Below are positions 13,964 through 14,725 of a stretch of 14,725 bases of DNA, in pieces. A model generated the notes under the pieces. That model saw only the letters and a program-made list of their open reading frames with translations, made no database searches and was not told where the DNA came from. Source of the stretch: Helicobacteraceae bacterium (GTDB taxonomy: Bacteria; Campylobacterota; Campylobacteria; Campylobacterales; SZUA-545). The translations under genes and the position numbers were made by a program. The DNA lies in assembly GCA_031282285.1 (NCBI GenBank), contig JAITEA010000193.1, positions 1 to 14,725 on the forward strand, in the 5' to 3' direction. Numbering within the stretch: position 1 is the first letter of the stretch; the number at the start of each line of letters is the position of its first letter.

Positions 13964-14446
13964 ATGAAAAATATAGTTATTAAGTTTTTCCTGTTAGCGC
14001 TTGGCTTTTTGCCTATGTTTGCCGATTCGTCTAATATAGAAGCGATGCAGGGCGAATGGTTTGGAACCATATACGGCGAATTTGATGTAGCCGCGATCAC
14101 GGACGCTAAAGCTACAATCAAAGGCGATCGATTAACGATTGAGTATCCTCCTTTTAACTGCGAAACGGTTTCGGTCAATCAAGAGGAGCTTACCAAAGAG
14201 GAAATTAAAGAAGAATGCGGATATCTGATAGAAAACCTAAATAGAAAAGTTAAAAAATACCCCACCAAACCATGCATAGACGAATATATAATAACTGAAA
14301 ACGGCGGCGCCGATATTATCGGCGATAATCTCTGTTATGGGTTTTCGGATTATCTTGCAAATCTTCAAATAAGAGAAAAAGGTAGTATAGAAATGCAGTT
14401 TCATCATTGGTATGGACTGATCCAAGGCTGGTTTGAACGCAAATGA
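13964..14446 (+). CDS. Secreted four-cysteine hypothetical protein, copy 2
   Basis: This 160-residue tandem paralog of the preceding gene has signal peptide MKNIVIKFFLLALGFLPMFA and the same cysteines (C66, C85, C104, C124). DNA and protein are nearly identical through about residue 110 (DEYII), then diverge, although DNLCYGFSDYLA and a GLIQGWFERK end remain recognisable. I chose ATG 13964 by matching copy 1; an in-frame ATG at 13952 adds only MSLS. There is no promoter in the 21-base gap, so it is probably co-transcribed with copy 1. The downstream sequence resembles what follows copy 1, which marks the duplication unit. Function unknown. Confidence 0.75.
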   Translation: MKNIVIKFFLLALGFLPMFADSSNIEAMQGEWFGTIYGEFDVAAITDAKATIKGDRLTIEYPPFNCETVSVNQEELTKEEIKEECGYLIENLNRKVKKYPTKPCIDEYIITENGGADIIGDNLCYGFSDYLANLQIREKGSIEMQFHHWYGLIQGWFERK

Positions 14447-14625
14447 GCTTAAATAATAGGTTTGACTATAAAGCGTCTTGCGCGTTATTGTTAATATCGC
14501 TATCCGTAAATAGCGCGTATTGTATCGATAACAATATTTCTTGTCTAGCTGACGGCGAAGCGAACCTAACGGGCGTTATCCTTTCGATAAAAACCAAAAT
14601 GCAACAAACGCAAGCGCTATCTTAA
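14443..14625 (+). CDS. Doubtful small ORF with signal-like N-terminus
   Basis: The ORF has 60 residues and overlaps the previous stop as ATGA. A hydrophobic stretch ASCALLLISLSVNSAYC (11-27) looks like a secretion signal, followed by a short polar part. The first bases align with the spacer after copy 1, so the ATG could be a by-product of the duplication rather than a true start. It could be a tiny secreted protein or the remains of a larger gene. I do not recognise it. Confidence 0.3.
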   Translation: MSLNNRFDYKASCALLLISLSVNSAYCIDNNISCLADGEANLTGVILSIKTKMQQTQALS

Positions 14626-14636
14626 TACAATATCAA

Positions 14637-14725
14637 ATGCGTTTTTTGATTACGGGGCATACCGGTTTTGTCGGCGCTTGGACGGCGCTGTTTTTGCGCG
14701 AGCTTGGGCACGAGGTTTGCGGATT
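14637..14725 (+). CDS. rfbG: Probable CDP-glucose 4,6-dehydratase, N-terminus only
   Basis: The visible 29 residues read MRFLITGHTGFVGAW and then TALFLRELGHEVCG, and the gene runs off the window. The Rossmann-type glycine motif in the form TGHTGFxGxW is characteristic of CDP-glucose 4,6-dehydratases, which make precursors of 3,6-dideoxyhexoses for surface polysaccharides. Other short-chain epimerases usually have TGxxGFIG without the tryptophan. No clear Shine-Dalgarno precedes the ATG, so a slightly different start is possible. It probably begins a separate surface-sugar locus. Confidence 0.6.
   Translation, partial: MRFLITGHTGFVGAWTALFLRELGHEVCG

Overview
The window is dominated by one long, tightly packed plus-strand gene cluster (about 1146-13381) for a periplasmic, membrane-anchored formate dehydrogenase (FDH) with its maturation factors. 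The gene order is multi-cluster ferredoxin, TorD-like chaperone, tiny Tat-signal protein, catalytic subunits, FdhB, FdhC and FdhD. This resembles Campylobacterota (Campylobacter, Wolinella, Sulfurospirillum type), so I infer a campylobacterotal or similar anaerobic/microaerophilic respirer with an unusually GC-rich genome. That is an inference from gene order and protein style; no rRNA or other marker gene is present.

Layout. 1-453: a small charged, helical hypothetical protein with internal repeats. 454-1145: the 3' part of an unrecognised minus-strand gene, whose 5' side runs into a GC-rich stretch bounded by a C9 and a G11 homopolymer, then a purine-rich stretch and a TATAAT-like promoter. 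1146-3300: ferredoxin-like protein, TorD-like chaperone and FdhX-like Tat peptide, joined by ATGA overlaps. 3328-9123: two tandem full-length FDH catalytic subunits. The first reads through an in-frame UGA as selenocysteine (residue 182) with a SECIS-like hairpin just after it. The second has a cysteine codon at the same place and a base change in the hairpin loop. 9138-10677: one FdhB and one FdhC that presumably serve both. 10687-13381: FdhD, a short protein that looks like a cysteine desulfurase without its PLP-lysine region, and MoeA. 13442-14446: two near-identical, AT-richer secreted four-cysteine proteins of unknown function behind their own promoter. 14443-14625: a doubtful small ORF. 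14637-end: the first 29 codons of a probable CDP-glucose 4,6-dehydratase.

How the genes fit together. FdhA (Sec or Cys form) would oxidise formate at a Mo/W-bis-MGD centre in the periplasm. Electrons would pass through the four clusters of FdhB to the b-type cytochrome FdhC and the quinone pool. MoeA contributes to cofactor synthesis, FdhD to cofactor sulfuration, and TorD to apo-enzyme protection before Tat export. The desulfurase-like protein may be a sulfur-relay partner of FdhD. The most interesting points are the Sec/Cys pair under one operon, the structured 183-nt spacer in front of the Cys copy, and the PLP-less desulfurase-like protein between fdhD and moeA.
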